Source of the DNA: an uncultured Rhodospirillales bacterium
GTDB lineage: Bacteria; Pseudomonadota; Alphaproteobacteria; RF32; CAG-239
Direction of reading: 5' to 3'
Length of the DNA stretch: 64,000 nucleotides
Assembly: GCA_902763185.1 (NCBI GenBank)
Contig: CACWQT010000006.1
Location: 36,254 to 100,253 of the forward strand
Below the pieces are notes generated by a model. The model did not search any database. It was not told where the DNA came from and was given only the letters and a program-made list of their open reading frames with translations. A program made the position numbers and the translations under genes. Positions 8,387 to 17,351 of this stretch are shown piece by piece; position 1 is the first letter of the stretch; each line of letters starts with the position of its first letter.

Positions 8387-10810
8387 AGGGGATGTAACAC
8401 AGGCGTTGGGAATATCTAAAGGTTTTATAGGACATTCGAGCGCCACCTCCAACACCTCAGAGGCATTTTGAACTAACACAATCTTCAACTCTTTTTTCAC
8501 AATCTCCGGCAAATCCGCCAAATCTTTTTCGTTATCCTTAGGAATAATCACGGTCTTAATACCGCCGCGAAGCGCTGAGAGAAGCTTTTCTTTTAACCCG
8601 CCAATAGGGAGAACCCGACCTTGTAAAGTGATTTCACCGGTCATTGCCACATCACTCTTAACTGGAATTTTGGTAAAGACGGAAACAAGCGTCGTATACA
8701 TGGTAATACCGGCAGACGGACCGTCTTTAGGCGTTGCCCCTTCCGGCACGTGAACATGCACATCGGTCTTTTCAAACACTTCAGGATTGATACCAAGCCC
8801 TGCCGCATGCGAACGGACAACAGAATATGCGGTATCAATCGATTCTTTCATCACATCACCAAGCTTACCGGTCTCTTTAACATTACCTTTACCGGGCATA
8901 TCCACCGCTTCAATAAAGAGCATATCGCCGCCGACTTCTGTCCATGCCAGACCGGTTGTCACACCGACATGATTCTGCTCTTCACGCTTACCGTAATGAT
9001 AAATTTCAACACCCAAATATTTGCTGATATTTTTGCTATCAACCACAATCTGTTTCATTTTGCCTTTTTTAAGCAAAATATCTTTAGTGCATTTACGGGC
9101 AATCGTGGCAAGTTTGCGCTCAAGATTACGCACCCCCGATTCGGAAGTATAATGACGCACAATTGCCGAAATAGCCTCATCGGTAATCTTCAATTCCTCG
9201 GGCTTAATTGCATTTTCCTGATAAACCTTGGGGATAAGGTGTCGCTTGGCAATTTCAATCTTTTCCTGCTCGGTATAGCCGTCTATATGGATAATTTCCA
9301 TTCTGTCCAACAGCGGACGCGGCATATCAAGTGAGTTTGCCGTGGTGACAAACATCACTTTAGAGAGGTCATAATCAACATCCAAATAGTGATCATTAAA
9401 AGTTGCATTCTGCTCGGGATCTAAAACCTCCAACAATGCCGAACTGGGATCGCCGCGCCAATCTGAACCGAGCTTATCTATTTCATCTAAAAGGAATAAC
9501 GGATTAGATGTGCCGGCTTTCTTAATACTTTGGATAATTTTACCGGGCATAGCACCGATATAAGTGCGCCGATGCCCTCTGATTTCCGCCTCATCACGCA
9601 TACCGCCCAACGATGCTCTGACAAACTTACGCCCTGTGGCACGAGCAATCGAACGCCCGAGAGAGGTTTTGCCCACACCGGGAGCCCCGACCAAACACAA
9701 AATCGGGCTTTTAAGCGTTTTCGAACGCGCTTGCACTGCCAAGTATTCGATAATCCGCTCCTTAACCTTTTCCAAACCGTAATGGTCTTCATCTAAAATA
9801 TCAATCGCTTTCTGTAAATCACGATTAATCGGTGACAACTTGCCCCACGGCAGATTGGTAAGCCAATCCAAATAATTGCGAATAATGGTGGCTTCAGGGC
9901 TCATCTGACCGGCGGCTTTTAATTTCTTTAATTCTTGCTCGGCTTTGGCTTGAGCCTCTTTTGATAATTTCAGCTCATCAATCTTTTTCTGATAGATGGT
10001 GATTTCATCATCTTCGGGGTTTTCCGAACCGGAAAGCTCTTTTTGTATGGCTTTCATCTGTTCGTTTAAGTAATAATCACGTTGATTTTTCTCCATTTGG
10101 CTGCGCACGCGGTCTTTGATTTTACCCTCAACCTCGTTTTTCATCGCTTCGCGCCCCAAAATTTCCACCAACTTGGACATCATATCGCCCATTGTCGGAC
10201 ATTCCAAAAGCTCCTGTTTATCTGTGGTTTTAAACTCCAGACTGGTGGTCACCATGGCAATCAATTGCTTATTGGTTATATTAGGATTATTTAACGTCAA
10301 CAAATCTTCTTTAGACATCTTGGAATAATCAACCGATTGCTTTTTAAACTTTTCACACACCAACGCCGAAAATGCATTAATTTCCGCCGAAGTATATACA
10401 TCTTTTCCCATGTCATAAGCTGTTACATGAGCGGTATAATATTTGCCGGCGGTATTTAATTTTTTAAGTTTAATACGGGCAATCCCCTCCACCGCCATAT
10501 TAAGTGTGCCGTCCGGCATTACCACATAACGTCTGACTTTAGCCAATGTTCCAACATGATAAAGATCTTTTTCTGCCGGTCTTTCGGTCATCGCATTTTT
10601 TTGCGTAAGCAACACAATCGGGGTGCCGTATTCATAAGCGGCCTGCGCTGCTTCAAGTGACACTCTTCGCCCGATAAAAAGAGAAGCGACATTACCGGGA
10701 AACACCACCATATCTCTAAGGGCTAACACCGGATATTCCTTGTTTTCCGTAACTTCATCATTTTCAGCTAAACTGACATCAAATTCTTTATCCATATCGC
10801 TTTTCTTCAT
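8363..10810 (-). CDS. lon: ATP-dependent protease Lon
   Basis: Hexameric cytosolic AAA+ serine protease that degrades misfolded and regulatory proteins. The 815-residue product has the N-terminal LON substrate domain (from YPVLALRDMVVFPGNVASLF), a coiled-coil linker, the AAA+ module with Walker A GAPGVGKTS near residue 374 and Walker B LFLLDEIDK, and the protease domain with catalytic Ser699 in KDGPSAGIT and a Lys near 742 in GLKEKLLSA. The last residues (YQGQGLV) are encoded by the right arm of a family D palindrome, so the C-terminus seems reshaped by that element. A sigma-70-type promoter lies upstream. Confidence 0.98.
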   Translation of the reverse strand: MKKSDMDKEFDVSLAENDEVTENKEYPVLALRDMVVFPGNVASLFIGRRVSLEAAQAAYEYGTPIVLLTQKNAMTERPAEKDLYHVGTLAKVRRYVVMPDGTLNMAVEGIARIKLKKLNTAGKYYTAHVTAYDMGKDVYTSAEINAFSALVCEKFKKQSVDYSKMSKEDLLTLNNPNITNKQLIAMVTTSLEFKTTDKQELLECPTMGDMMSKLVEILGREAMKNEVEGKIKDRVRSQMEKNQRDYYLNEQMKAIQKELSGSENPEDDEITIYQKKIDELKLSKEAQAKAEQELKKLKAAGQMSPEATIIRNYLDWLTNLPWGKLSPINRDLQKAIDILDEDHYGLEKVKERIIEYLAVQARSKTLKSPILCLVGAPGVGKTSLGRSIARATGRKFVRASLGGMRDEAEIRGHRRTYIGAMPGKIIQSIKKAGTSNPLFLLDEIDKLGSDWRGDPSSALLEVLDPEQNATFNDHYLDVDYDLSKVMFVTTANSLDMPRPLLDRMEIIHIDGYTEQEKIEIAKRHLIPKVYQENAIKPEELKITDEAISAIVRHYTSESGVRNLERKLATIARKCTKDILLKKGKMKQIVVDSKNISKYLGVEIYHYGKREEQNHVGVTTGLAWTEVGGDMLFIEAVDMPGKGNVKETGKLGDVMKESIDTAYSVVRSHAAGLGINPEVFEKTDVHVHVPEGATPKDGPSAGITMYTTLVSVFTKIPVKSDVAMTGEITLQGRVLPIGGLKEKLLSALRGGIKTVIIPKDNEKDLADLPEIVKKELKIVLVQNASEVLEVALECPIKPLDIPNACVTSPYQGQGLV

Positions 10811-10863
10811 ATTTTTCTCTCAAATAAACCTTGTTAAAAATTGCCTTGACGACAAACAAATAC

Positions 10864-10892
10864 AATATAGTTTCGTTCATGCCGTTATGCAA
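10864..10892 (-). promoter_or_regulatory. Sigma-70-type promoter of lon
   Basis: On the minus strand TTGCAT (complement of 10887-10892), a 17-bp spacer and TATATT (complement of 10864-10869). The start would be about 45-50 nt before the lon ATG. I do not see a convincing heat-shock promoter here. Confidence 0.6.
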
Positions 10893-10969
10893 TAGCCGCA
10901 GAACTTTTTTATTTTCTGCCGAGATACAAAATAACTCAACTTTAAGACAAAGGTTATCTACAAAAAACA

Positions 10970-11410
10970 TCACACCCGATGATACGGATGCCCGGAAATA
11001 ATCGTTTCTGCCCGATAAATTTGCTCAACCAAAACGGCACGCATTAAAATATGCGGAAGAGTCAACTTACCGAATGACAACACCAAATCAGCCTTTTGCC
11101 GAGTTTCATCAAGGTGTCCGTCAGCCCCGCCGATAAGAAAACAAATTTCAGAGGCGCCGTTTGTTATCCACCCCTCTAAAATATGCGCCAATTCAGGGCT
11201 TGTCATACTCTCACCACGTTCATCAAGCACCACCGTCTTTGCCCCGTTGCCAATACACGACTGCAAAAATTTTGCTTCTTCGGCTTGTGTGGAATTATCC
11301 TGCTCTTTAATCACGAGTTTCCACTTCATCCGCTCTTGATAGCGTTTGATAATCTCCCCCTCGGGCGATGACGCCTTGCATTTTCCGATAACTCCTAATG
11401 TAATTTTCAT
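10970..11410 (-). CDS. rlmH: 23S rRNA (pseudouridine1915-N3)-methyltransferase RlmH
   Basis: A SPOUT methyltransferase that modifies position 1915 in helix 69 of 23S rRNA on assembled ribosomes. The 146-residue product has the usual start (MKITLGVIGKCK), the SAM-site motif FLIGGADGHLDE and the characteristic end EQIYRAETIISGHPYHRV. The ATG at 11410 shares its first base with the TGA of the upstream flavoprotein gene, so the two are translationally coupled. Lon follows in the same direction but has its own promoter. Confidence 0.95.
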   Translation of the reverse strand: MKITLGVIGKCKASSPEGEIIKRYQERMKWKLVIKEQDNSTQAEEAKFLQSCIGNGAKTVVLDERGESMTSPELAHILEGWITNGASEICFLIGGADGHLDETRQKADLVLSFGKLTLPHILMRAVLVEQIYRAETIISGHPYHRV

Positions 11411-12549
11411 CAAGCATTCTCCTCTATCACACGCCGTGCTGCCGCTTTTCCCGAAGCAAGCGCTTGCACCACCGTGCCGCAAACGCCGGTCATATCTCCG
11501 GCAATCACAAAATTTTCGGGAATTTTATCTTCTGGATAATACGCCCCTAATGCTTGGATAACAAGGTCGTAGCCTGCAAGCTCTTGCTCTGTGCCTATAC
11601 ACGCTTCAGCTTTGCCCTCATCATTAATCCGGTTAGAAATAACATTAAGGTCAAATTTTGCCCCATCTTGCTTGATTTTAATAACCGACGAAAGCTCGCG
11701 CACTTGAACCCCTGTTTTAGTCAATTCCACTTGGTCGCGTGCCATAATCCGCATATCGCTTTGTCGCCTTCTGACAAACATCTCAACCGTATCTGCTCCG
11801 CACTTTTTGGCGGTTATCGCACAATCAAGCGCCACTTCACCGCCACCGGTCACGCAAATTTTCATCCCCTTAAACTTTGTGGGATTTGAAAGATATTCAA
11901 TAAACGGCACACAATATTCTTCGCCAATAATGCCGAGTTTTCGAGACATCGGCTCCCCCAAGGCCAAAACAACACCGTCATATTGAGCTTTTAAGGCAAC
12001 AAAATCTTCAACCCGTGTGCCTAAAAATACATTAACACGTTCATTTTCAACGATTCGCTTAATTTCTGCGTCTAAAACCTGATGCGCTAACCGATATTCA
12101 GGGATAAGCCTGGCCGCCCCACCGAGTTTATTTTGGGTTTCATAAATATCAACCGACCAACCGGAAAGAAGAAATTGATAACAAGCGCCAATGCCTGCCG
12201 GACCGCCGCCGATAATCGCCGCTCTTTTGCCGTTATTTTGCGGTAATGCTAACGGCTGATATCCGCCGCGTTTTATAATCTCTGCCTGCAAACAGGGAAT
12301 AGCGATTGCCTGATCCATCTTAGCCCTGATACAAACCTTTTGGCAAAACCTGTCCGGACACACCAAACCGCACGTCTGCGGCAATGGATTTTTGAAAGTG
12401 ATTTCGGCTGCAGCACTCTTAAAATCATTTTCTTTTGCCGCCTTAATAAAATCCGTCGGCGATACCCCCAAAGGACATGCCTTTTGACAAGGTTTTGCCC
12501 TGCAGCCCAAGCACCGTGCCGTTTCTTTATTAAGTTCATTATCAAGCAT
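11410..12549 (-). CDS. GltD-like NAD(P)-linked flavoprotein oxidoreductase
   Basis: Related to the small subunit of glutamate synthase and to the N-terminal half of dihydropyrimidine dehydrogenase. Residues ~10-90 carry two cysteine clusters for 4Fe-4S centres, CLGCRAKPCQKACP and CGLVCPDRFCQKVC. An FAD site GGGPAGIGACYQF follows, then an NAD(P) site CVTGGGEVALDCA and a C-terminal FAD contact VCGTVVQALASGKAAA. At 379 residues it is shorter than GltD (~470), and no glutamate synthase large subunit or PreA is adjacent, so the electron acceptor is unknown. AAGGAAG precedes the ATG; rlmH overlaps its stop by one base. Confidence 0.82.
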   Translation of the reverse strand: MLDNELNKETARCLGCRAKPCQKACPLGVSPTDFIKAAKENDFKSAAAEITFKNPLPQTCGLVCPDRFCQKVCIRAKMDQAIAIPCLQAEIIKRGGYQPLALPQNNGKRAAIIGGGPAGIGACYQFLLSGWSVDIYETQNKLGGAARLIPEYRLAHQVLDAEIKRIVENERVNVFLGTRVEDFVALKAQYDGVVLALGEPMSRKLGIIGEEYCVPFIEYLSNPTKFKGMKICVTGGGEVALDCAITAKKCGADTVEMFVRRRQSDMRIMARDQVELTKTGVQVRELSSVIKIKQDGAKFDLNVISNRINDEGKAEACIGTEQELAGYDLVIQALGAYYPEDKIPENFVIAGDMTGVCGTVVQALASGKAAARRVIEENA

Positions 12550-12725
12550 ATTATTCTTCCTTAAAACTTAACCGTAAAAATACTTCAAGTGCTTTATCTC
12601 TGCAACATTTCCAAGCAATTTATCCCCTGCCGGATTGTGTTTTTGCCCCTATCATAGAAAAAGCAAAAAAACTATTTACATTGATAAACAGTCGCATTAA
12701 GATATTTTCGTTAAAGGAAAAGAAT

Positions 12726-15700
12726 TTGAGCACCAAGACCAAAAAATTACGCATTATATCCCTGTTTTGGGACTATATGAGCGCACTTGCACTGATTGCG
12801 CTGTTGGTTTTGCTGTGGAACCTGGGCAAAGGACCGATCAAAGTCAACTTTTTGCGCCCTTACATCATTCAAGCCTTAACCAACGAAACCTCATCATATG
12901 ATTTATCTGTCGGCTCAGTTAACTTAGAGTTGGCACACTCACTTCAGCCGATAAACATTATCGCTAAAGATGTTTCATTCAAAGCAAATGATGGCAGTTA
13001 CTTAATAGATGCGCCGCGTTTATCTCTTTCTTTTTCTGCACGCGCCCTCTTAAAAGGTATGTTAGCCCCGAGCGCCATCAACATTGAAAATCCGCAAATG
13101 ATGGTCAAAAACGTTTACGGCCTCAAAAAATCCGAAGTGGAAAATAAAGAATTACAGCGCCAAGTAACCCTGAAAAAATTGGAATTCTTCTTTACCCAGT
13201 TCGAAGATTTTATCGCACGTTTTAACTCGGACGAACAGCTTTATCTGGAAAATTTCATCAACGACATAGATGTGACCTCAGCCACATTAACCGTCTATGA
13301 GGTTGAAACCGGACAACAATTTTCCTTAACCGATATGAACTTCTATTTTGATCGCGAATTAACTAATTTAAGAATTCGCACCGATTCCGCCATTGAATTT
13401 GAAAACCGCACTTCAGCCATGGATATGGTCATAAAATATCATTTGTTAAACGATGAGGTCACTTGGTCATTTAATTTCTCAGACCTTGTAGTCACCGATT
13501 TATATGACCTTTTAGTATCAGAAAAAACTGATATTCGAGCCGTGGATATTCCGGTTAACGGGCAACTTAACGCCACCATAGATTTTGGTAAAATGTTGCA
13601 AAATAAGAGCAATTTTGCCGACACAATGGTAAACAGCATTAATGAAATCAGCTTTGCCATTGAAGGCGGCGCCGGTAAAATCGACTTTGGAGACAGCGAA
13701 GATTTTGATTATGATGTTTCCTCGTTTAACTTAAAAGGCGTTTTGCACGGCGGATTAGATGAAATTGACATCAAAGATGCCGCTTTTGACTTTGACGGCA
13801 AAGAAGCCTTGTTAAGCCTTTCTGCTAAAGGTTTCAAGGACTATCTCTTAAAAGGTGATTTAAAAAACTTTACTATCGACTTTAATGCCAAAGTCGGCTC
13901 TTTTGCCATGGATGAGCTCTCCGATTTATGGCCGAAATACTTAGGTGAAAAAGCTTGGGCTTGGTGCAAAGACGGTTTATACGGCGGCACAATTTCAAAC
14001 GGCAATTTTACCTTTGATTTCGGTTGGGATAAAAAGACAAACGCTTTCGGACTAACGCAACTCAAAGGCACTGCCGATGTATCCGACGCCAACCTTTATT
14101 ATTTGGAAGGAATGCCTGTCATCAAAAACGTTTACGGCACCGCCTCGTTCAGTTCCGACAAAATTGCCATCAAAGTTGAAAAAGGCGTTTCCGACGGCGT
14201 TATCTTAACCGGCGGCACCGTCATTTTATACGACTTAGATAAATACGATAACTTTATCAAAATAGACTTAAAAGGCAACTCCACCATCACCGATGCTTTA
14301 TTACTGATAGATCACGAACCTTTAGGCTTTACTAAAGAAATGGGCATCAACCCGAAAGAAATGGCCGGCGACGTAGATATCGACCTCAAACTGGATTTTG
14401 AGCTCAAAACCGACCTCAAACCAGAAGAAATCAAAGTAGAAGTTTTAGGTGACCTGAAACAAGTAAAATATTTAGGGCTGAGCAAAGATGAAACTCTTGT
14501 TGCCGATAACTTAAAACTCAAAGTTACCGAAAAAGGGTTTGATTTAACGGGAGAAGCCAAATATCAAAATATTCCGATAAATCTTACAATACAAGAAACC
14601 TTTAACGAAAAAAAGTATAAGAGCCGCGTAGTGACCGATGTCAAAATTGATGACAAAGCCCTGAAAATCTTAGGTATTGACAGTGAAATCTTACAAGCAC
14701 CTTATTTTACCGGAACTTCTGAACTTCACGCAATATTGACCGAATTCCACAACGGCACCGAAGAACTTTTGGTTGACGGTTCCTTAAAAGACGTCGCCAT
14801 GGACTATGCCTTTTTAGGATTTTCAAAACCTAAGGGTATCCCCTGCCGTGCCAAAGCAAAAATCCTCTTTAAGGATAATGTCATCAAAAGTGTTCCCGAA
14901 TTCTCGCTCTTAAAATCCCAATTTTCAGCCAAAGGCAATATATCAATTGCCGATAACAAAATCACCGCCATTGACATTACCGAAATCAAATCCCCCAAAA
15001 CTTTTGCCAAAGCCAAAGTAAATTTAAGCTATAAGCCCAAACTCAAATTAAAAGTAACCGTTACCGGTGACGCCTATGACTTAACCGAATTTTTTGACAG
15101 CAAAAAGCCCTTAAGCGATGAAGAAAAAGAAAAGAAAAAGAAAAACTTAAAAGATCCGCTTGAAGATATGATGGATAGCGAAATCATCGTCAGTGTGAAC
15201 AAACTTTGGACCAACAACGATGTTCCGGTGACCAACTTTGCCGGTCGTGCCGAAATCAAAAACGGCAAAGGTATGCATAAGATGAGTATGGTCGGAAACT
15301 ACGGCACCAGTCGCGATGTGCAAATGAAATTAAATTATGAACCGCGTGGCGAAGAATACGTCTTAAATATCGATTCCAATAACGCCGGCAGCACTTTAAA
15401 GGTATTGCGTTTATACGAAAATATGCGCGGCGGCAACTTAAAAATTGAGGCCAAGCGTGATAAATATAAAAACTTCCACGGCTTTGCCAAAATCCGCGAC
15501 TTTTCTTTGGTAAACACCCCTATTTTTGCCAAAGTTTTAGCCCTTGCTTCTTTAACCGGAATTCTTGATACATTAAAAGGAGACGGACTACGCTTTACCC
15601 ACCTTGATGCCCCGTTCAGATACACTTTTTCAACCAAAGACTTATCAACCGACGAAGCCAAAATGTTTGGTCCGTCTGTCGGGCTTAAAGCCTCCGGCAG

Positions 15701-15938
15701 TTATAATCTGGTGGATGAAGCACTCAATATCAAAGGCATGCTGATTCCGGCCTATGGCATCAATAACTTCCTCGGCAATCTGCCGCTTGTCAACAAAATT
15801 TTAGCCGGCAAAGACGGCACGATTTTTGCCACCAATTACCGCATTAAAGGGACTGTTTCCACCCCAAAAGTTTCTATCAATCCGCTCTCTACTCTAGCAC
15901 CAAACTCTATCAAAGAACTGTTTTCATCTTCGGAGTAA
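12726..15938 (+). CDS. Large AsmA-like envelope protein (YhdP/DUF3971 type)
   Basis: A 1070-residue protein with one N-terminal membrane anchor (ALIALLVLLWNLG, near residues 20-40) and a very long periplasmic body of beta-rich repeats. The C-terminus carries the AsmA_2 pattern: LNIKGMLIPAYGINNFLGNL, a KDGTIF segment and KVSINPLSTLAP. AsmA-like proteins form bridges for phospholipid transport between the two membranes. I place the start at the TTG at 12726 because AAAGGAAA lies just upstream; no ATG is well placed. The HAD gene follows 3 nt after the stop, so the two are an operon. Confidence 0.88.
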   Translation: MSTKTKKLRIISLFWDYMSALALIALLVLLWNLGKGPIKVNFLRPYIIQALTNETSSYDLSVGSVNLELAHSLQPINIIAKDVSFKANDGSYLIDAPRLSLSFSARALLKGMLAPSAINIENPQMMVKNVYGLKKSEVENKELQRQVTLKKLEFFFTQFEDFIARFNSDEQLYLENFINDIDVTSATLTVYEVETGQQFSLTDMNFYFDRELTNLRIRTDSAIEFENRTSAMDMVIKYHLLNDEVTWSFNFSDLVVTDLYDLLVSEKTDIRAVDIPVNGQLNATIDFGKMLQNKSNFADTMVNSINEISFAIEGGAGKIDFGDSEDFDYDVSSFNLKGVLHGGLDEIDIKDAAFDFDGKEALLSLSAKGFKDYLLKGDLKNFTIDFNAKVGSFAMDELSDLWPKYLGEKAWAWCKDGLYGGTISNGNFTFDFGWDKKTNAFGLTQLKGTADVSDANLYYLEGMPVIKNVYGTASFSSDKIAIKVEKGVSDGVILTGGTVILYDLDKYDNFIKIDLKGNSTITDALLLIDHEPLGFTKEMGINPKEMAGDVDIDLKLDFELKTDLKPEEIKVEVLGDLKQVKYLGLSKDETLVADNLKLKVTEKGFDLTGEAKYQNIPINLTIQETFNEKKYKSRVVTDVKIDDKALKILGIDSEILQAPYFTGTSELHAILTEFHNGTEELLVDGSLKDVAMDYAFLGFSKPKGIPCRAKAKILFKDNVIKSVPEFSLLKSQFSAKGNISIADNKITAIDITEIKSPKTFAKAKVNLSYKPKLKLKVTVTGDAYDLTEFFDSKKPLSDEEKEKKKKNLKDPLEDMMDSEIIVSVNKLWTNNDVPVTNFAGRAEIKNGKGMHKMSMVGNYGTSRDVQMKLNYEPRGEEYVLNIDSNNAGSTLKVLRLYENMRGGNLKIEAKRDKYKNFHGFAKIRDFSLVNTPIFAKVLALASLTGILDTLKGDGLRFTHLDAPFRYTFSTKDLSTDEAKMFGPSVGLKASGSYNLVDEALNIKGMLIPAYGINNFLGNLPLVNKILAGKDGTIFATNYRIKGTVSTPKVSINPLSTLAPNSIKELFSSSE

Positions 15939-15941
15939 AAT

Positions 15942-16436
15942 ATGGCAGCAAAAATAGGCATAGATTTTCATGGTGTTATCTCGGCAAAACCGCAAAAATT
16001 TGCCACCTTTTGCCAAGAAATCAGAAAGCTCGGTATCAAAGTTTATATCATCAGTGGCGGCCCCAAAGAAGACATCTTGCGCTATCTTAATCAAAACCAT
16101 ATAGAATATGATGAAATTTGGGCAATTCTTGATTATTATCAAGAGCTGAACATCGCCAAATGTTATGACGACGGCAGTTTCCAAATTCCGACCGATTTAT
16201 GGGACAAAGCCAAAGCACGCTATTGCATTGAAAATAACATTGCTTTTCATATTGATGATTCGCCTGTTTACGGAGCTTATTTCACAACCCCATATTGCCA
16301 ATATGACATCAAAAAAGGCTGTTGCTGTTTAGATGGCGGTTCCCCGATAAATTTGAACCGCCCTTTAGAGGCGGCTCAAAATATTGCATCCCTTATTCTA
16401 AACTCAGATGATAGCCATCACAAGATAGAGCACTAA
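15942..16436 (+). CDS. Small HAD-superfamily phosphatase-like protein
   Basis: A 164-residue cytosolic protein with HAD motifs: motif I IGIDFHGVIS (nucleophile Asp), motif II IISGG, and a motif IV-like FHIDDSP. The second acid of motif I is replaced (DFHGV and not DxD), which is seen in some HAD proteins with altered chemistry. A Cys-rich turn GCCCLDGGSP sits near the C-terminus. It begins 3 nt after the AsmA-like gene and is probably translated from the same mRNA. Its last 33 nt overlap the 3' end of the convergent DUF805 gene. The substrate is unknown. Confidence 0.75.
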   Translation: MAAKIGIDFHGVISAKPQKFATFCQEIRKLGIKVYIISGGPKEDILRYLNQNHIEYDEIWAILDYYQELNIAKCYDDGSFQIPTDLWDKAKARYCIENNIAFHIDDSPVYGAYFTTPYCQYDIKKGCCCLDGGSPINLNRPLEAAQNIASLILNSDDSHHKIEH

Positions 16437-17216
16437 GACCGTAAATACAAACAATCCCCAAAAACAACAGAGATTGAGTGCCCATTCTTCATGTTGAGGC
16501 GTATTATATTTCCCCTCACCATAGGCATTGATTGTTTTGTCTCCCGGATAGAACAATGTCATAATCAGGAACTTCAAGCTATAGAACAAAAATCCGTATA
16601 ATGTAGTCACAAAACAAATCTGTATCAAAATAATCGTATTAACATAATCGCTATCGACCAACTCATCAATTGTGAGTGTCAAAAAGCTAATCACAAACAT
16701 GGACCAAAACACCGGTTCCAAACATTTTTTCCATGCTAATCTGCCAAGGTCGTGCATACGACGGATAAGCATTGAGCCTAAAGGAAACAGTTGCAACAAA
16801 ATCACCGTATAGAAACCGATTTCCGCATAGCCCACATAGCTGTCAATTTTATCCAAGCTGTAACCCTGCTTAGTGGCTTCTCTTAAAAAGCGTGAAGATA
16901 AAATATAGCTGCATTTGAGCTGCACGATTACTGCCAAAATACTGTTTAAGAGCAAAAAGTTCCATAACTCAAAACGCGAAGTTCTGCCCCGCAAAACAAA
17001 CGTATTTTTCCACCCTTCAAACCATAATTTAATCATCACCAACGGCGACATCACATCATCTTGCACTTTAACCGCCTTGTGTTGAACAACTTTCGGAGTT
17101 TCTTTAACAACCTTAACGGCTGTTTTAGAACTCTTAGCCGCAACTGCTTTCGGCGCAACTTTTCTCGCTTTAGAAGCTGTGCTTGCGGCTTTCTTTGTGG
17201 TATTTTTAACAGGCAT
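16404..17216 (-). CDS. DUF805 membrane protein with basic Lys/Ala-rich N-terminal tail
   Basis: A 270-residue protein. Residues ~1-50 are a histone H1-like tail rich in Lys, Ala, Val and Thr ([20 protein letters not shown]). The rest matches DUF805: [15 protein letters not shown], several membrane helices, [13 protein letters not shown] and [16 protein letters not shown]805 is usually a short inner-membrane domain without known function, so the basic tail is unusual and might bind nucleic acid or acidic partners at the membrane. GGAGGAA precedes the ATG. The gene diverges from uvrA and converges on the HAD gene. Confidence 0.85.
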   Translation of the reverse strand: MPVKNTTKKAASTASKARKVAPKAVAAKSSKTAVKVVKETPKVVQHKAVKVQDDVMSPLVMIKLWFEGWKNTFVLRGRTSRFELWNFLLLNSILAVIVQLKCSYILSSRFLREATKQGYSLDKIDSYVGYAEIGFYTVILLQLFPLGSMLIRRMHDLGRLAWKKCLEPVFWSMFVISFLTLTIDELVDSDYVNTIILIQICFVTTLYGFLFYSLKFLIMTLFYPGDKTINAYGEGKYNTPQHEEWALNLCCFWGLFVFTVLVLYLVMAII

Positions 17217-17351
17217 AATATAGTTCCTCCAAAATTAAACTGTTTTAACATTACCTCTAAAGACTTAATATTTCGTAAAATTATCGCAAAAAACGCTTGC
17301 CAAAAGCGGATATTCGATATATTTAACCTCCAAACGGAGGTATACGATATA

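Noticed and set aside
8641..10328. Several frames of 60-194 codons antisense or out of frame within lon
   Set aside because: Lon is a complete conserved protein on the minus strand; the other frames lack ribosome sites and family features.
17061..17351. Extended N-terminus of uvrA
   Set aside because: The extension runs through the DUF805 gene start and is not UvrA-like; the ATG at 17352 fits the family length.
17217..17351. LexA box before uvrA
   Set aside because: No GAAC-N7-GAAC or GTTC-N7-GTTC pattern is present in the region.
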